Part shown: positions 61,321 through 64,000 of the stretch, piece by piece
Layout of the letters: each line of letters begins with the position of its first letter
Numbering within the stretch: position 1 is the stretch's first letter
The notes under the pieces: generated by a model
The model's input: only the letters and a program-made list of their open reading frames with translations
The model's database searches: none
What the model was told of the DNA's origin: nothing
DNA from: an uncultured Gilliamella sp.
Lineage (GTDB): Bacteria > Pseudomonadota > Gammaproteobacteria > Enterobacterales > Orbaceae
DNA length: 64,000 nucleotides
Direction of reading: 5' to 3'
NCBI GenBank assembly: GCA_946482005.1
Contig: CAMLPV010000001.1
Coordinates: 124,001-188,000 of the forward strand
Made by a program: the position numbers and the translations under genes

Positions 61321-62367
61321 TTAATTACTCTTTTCACAGCGAACGATGAGTTTCATCAATGTTTCAAAAACCTGATCTGGTTTGATATCAATCAAACTCT
61401 GATGATAACCTTGTTCAGCATCACCTTTACGAACGCGGTGATAACCGGTAATTAGACGAATAACTTCCGCTTTATTGGATAATGGCGGGGTAAAATCAGG
61501 ACTACTCGGACCATAAAGTGCCACTAAAGGTTTATCAAGCGCTGCTGCAACATGCATTAACCCAGAATCATTTGTGACTATGGCTTTACATGCTGAAATC
61601 ACATTGATTGCTTGGTCTAATTTTGTTTGACCGGCCAGATTGATACATTGATCACCATGTACCATTTTGCCAATAATTTGTTCGCCAACCGGCTTATCTT
61701 TTTCTGAACCAAAGATAATAATTTTAGCATGCTGTTTTACGATTAAATCAGCTAACGCGGCATAGTGATAATCAGGCCAACGTTTGGCAGGACCAAATTC
61801 AGCACCAGGACAGAAGCCGATTAAAGGCACGTCACTAGGAATATTAAACGTTGCTAATGCTTGATCTACTTCATCTTTTTCAACACTAAGTTTTGGCCAC
61901 AAAATTGGTTGAGGTAGATCTTTAGCCGAATGAATATCTTGTTTAGGGTAGGCGAGAGCGACATAGCGTTCTACCATTAATGGAAAAGCTTGTTTATCAA
62001 GCTGCCGTAAATCATTTAATAAACCATAACGCATTTCACCTTTCCAACCAGTGCGTTTAGGAATTTTAGCAAAGAAGGGAATAAGCGCAGATTTAAATGA
62101 GTTGGGTAAAATGATTGCTTGATCGTATTGATTGTTACGTAACTCTTTGCCGAGCTGATAACGTTTAGCTAATGCAAACTCTCCATGACTAATTGGCATA
62201 GCGATTGATTGATTAACTTCAGGCATTTTACTTAATAAAGCACGGCACCAAGCAGGTGCCATTACATCAATTTCCATGGTTGGTTGTAAATGTTTTAAGG
62301 TGCGATATAAGCTTTGTGACATCATCATGTCACCCACCCAAGATGGACCAATAATCAGCGTTTTCAT
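61321..62367 (-). CDS. waaF: LPS heptosyltransferase II
   Basis: MKTLIIGPSWVGDMMMSQSLYRTLK, PGAEFGPAKRWP, TNDSGLMHVAAAL. Confidence 0.96.
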   Translation of the reverse strand: MKTLIIGPSWVGDMMMSQSLYRTLKHLQPTMEIDVMAPAWCRALLSKMPEVNQSIAMPISHGEFALAKRYQLGKELRNNQYDQAIILPNSFKSALIPFFAKIPKRTGWKGEMRYGLLNDLRQLDKQAFPLMVERYVALAYPKQDIHSAKDLPQPILWPKLSVEKDEVDQALATFNIPSDVPLIGFCPGAEFGPAKRWPDYHYAALADLIVKQHAKIIIFGSEKDKPVGEQIIGKMVHGDQCINLAGQTKLDQAINVISACKAIVTNDSGLMHVAAALDKPLVALYGPSSPDFTPPLSNKAEVIRLITGYHRVRKGDAEQGYHQSLIDIKPDQVFETLMKLIVRCEKSN

Positions 62368-62378
62368 TGAAGCTCCTC

Positions 62379-63305
62379 TTATTGCTCGTTAAGCCATTTC
62401 ATATATTCAGTTGTACCTTGGGCAACGGTTTTAAATTCAATTGGACATCCTGTTTTTCTAAAGTTAGTTAAATCTGCTTGAGTAAAGCTTTGATAACGTC
62501 CTTTAAGATTATCTGGGAACGGAATATAATCAATCTCGCCTTTTCGGTGATAATTCAAAACAGCATCGGCTACAGATTGGAAAGATTCAGCTTGACCTGT
62601 GCCACAGTTGAAAATACCGGAAATTTTATTTTTCCAGAACCATAAATTTACCTCAACAACGTCATCTACATAAATAAAATCACGTTTGAAGTTATCACTA
62701 CCTACAAATAGTTTCGGTTTTTCACCTTGGTTAATTTGTTCATTTAAATGAAATGCCACGCTAGCCATGCTACCTTTATGTGATTCACGAGGTCCATAGA
62801 CGTTAAAATAACGGAATCCACAGACTTGTGATTTTGCTGTAGGTAAAACTTGTCTAACATATTGGTCAAACAGAAATTTAGAATAACCATACACATTTAA
62901 TGGTTTTTCATAAGCGCGATCTTCAATGAAATTATCACTGCGCCCGCCATAAGTAGCAGCCGAAGATGCATACAAAAATGGAATACCAAGATCTAAACAG
63001 CAATTTAACAAGTCTTTTGAATATTGATAATTGTTTTCCATCATAAATTTGCCATCCCATTCGGTGGTAGATGAGCAAGCTCCTTGATGAAAAATAACAT
63101 CAATATCCATATCTTCACCGGCTATAACTAATGAGATAAATTCGTCTTTATCCATATAGTCAGCGATCTCTAAATCAACTAAATTACTAAATTTAGTGCC
63201 GTCAGTTAAATCATCCACCACTACAATATCTTTATATCCTAGTTTATTTAAACCTTTGACGATATTACTTCCAATAAAACCAGCACCACCAGTAACAACG
63301 ATCAT
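62379..63305 (-). CDS. hldD: ADP-L-glycero-D-manno-heptose-6-epimerase
   Basis: [42 protein letters not shown]. Confidence 0.96.
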   Translation of the reverse strand: MIVVTGGAGFIGSNIVKGLNKLGYKDIVVVDDLTDGTKFSNLVDLEIADYMDKDEFISLVIAGEDMDIDVIFHQGACSSTTEWDGKFMMENNYQYSKDLLNCCLDLGIPFLYASSAATYGGRSDNFIEDRAYEKPLNVYGYSKFLFDQYVRQVLPTAKSQVCGFRYFNVYGPRESHKGSMASVAFHLNEQINQGEKPKLFVGSDNFKRDFIYVDDVVEVNLWFWKNKISGIFNCGTGQAESFQSVADAVLNYHRKGEIDYIPFPDNLKGRYQSFTQADLTNFRKTGCPIEFKTVAQGTTEYMKWLNEQ

Positions 63306-63435
63306 AATCACAACCTTTAACTAATAAAATTAATGACACTATAATAGCGATTTATTGATAAATTTTCGAGTATTGATTTTGCCATGTAGTTTGGTTTTTG
63401 GTTATGGATGATTATACGATAAGCTTTGAGAGGAT

Positions 63436-64000
63436 TTAATGATATATATCAGTAATATGAATCATACCAATAAATTTGTTATTATCATCAATCACAGGTA
63501 ACACTGTTATTGGTCTTGGTTGGTGTTGTTGCATTATATTTAAAGCATCGGCAACGAATTTATGTGTTTCAATGGTTATTGGGCTGGATACCATTAATTG
63601 CGACACCTTGATATTTAACAAATTTGGATAATGATTTAATTGCCTTCGAATATCACCATCTGTAATAATTCCAAGTAATGTGTTTCCCTTATCGACTATT
63701 GCAACCACTCCTATCCCAGCATTCGTCATCACAAAAATAGTCTCGGCAATAGATTTTTCGGCAGTAATTGCTATCTGTCTCTCATAGTTTCTAACCAGTT
63801 GTTTAACGGTCATAAGACGTATTTGTCCTAGGCTTCCTCCCGGATGGTAAAAAGCAAAATCATCTTTGCTAAATTTTTTAGCCTGCATCACTGAGATGGC
63901 TAAAGCATCACCTAATGCTAATTGTACCGTTGTACTGGTAGTTGGCGCTAAATTTAGAGGCATGCTTCTTGGGTGATATGGGCATTTAAATTGTAGGTTG
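63436..64000 (-). CDS. kdsD: Arabinose-5-phosphate isomerase KdsD/KpsF family (N-terminus beyond window)
   Basis: LNLAPTTSTTVQLALGDALAISVMQAKKF...HPGGSLGQ plus CBS domains; frame remains open to base 64000. Confidence 0.92.
   Translation of the reverse strand, partial: NLQFKCPYHPRSMPLNLAPTTSTTVQLALGDALAISVMQAKKFSKDDFAFYHPGGSLGQIRLMTVKQLVRNYERQIAITAEKSIAETIFVMTNAGIGVVAIVDKGNTLLGIITDGDIRRQLNHYPNLLNIKVSQLMVSSPITIETHKFVADALNIMQQHQPRPITVLPVIDDNNKFIGMIHITDIYH

Noticed and set aside
1-64000. CRISPR arrays, complete insertion sequences, integrases, rRNA operons
   Set aside because: No regularly spaced repeats, transposase/integrase ORFs or rRNA motifs were recognised.

Overview
The window looks like a low-GC gammaproteobacterial chromosome, possibly Orbaceae/Gilliamella-like; the taxon is inferred from gene content and AT richness only. 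Core genes: feoABC, rimO, pssA, ydiK-like, ribB with an FMN riboswitch, ahpC-like, srmB, trmA, yaeP, waaC/waaF/hldD and kdsD. Accessory content: (1) a pentose-phosphate block rpiB-tal-tkt; (2) a sugar-acid cassette (idnD/idnO/GntR/rspA/MHS transporter) bracketed by truncated, mosaic copies of the tkt and tal 3' ends; (3) a glucitol-type PTS operon with a COG4091-like SAF-domain oxidoreductase and no srlD-like gene; (4) dhaM - two Lin0368-family membrane proteins - dhaK - dhaL - tpiA - SorC regulator, which together with block 1 resembles the Listeria lmo0341-0352 dihydroxyacetone cluster split in two; (5) two siderophore receptor loci; (6) a potFGHI operon with N-terminally extended permeases; (7) yjiHG with an M20 peptidase; (8) a tRNA-Lys(CTT) with a ~130 bp direct repeat enclosing a decayed phage terminase and a DUF4145-like gene; (9) three SMR transporters; (10) an orphan CusRS-like two-component system. 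The most unusual signals are repeated duplications of gene 3' ends (tkt twice, tal, a TonB receptor, a tRNA), which look like recombination scars around accessory cargo. All family calls are by eye from the translations; no searches were run.
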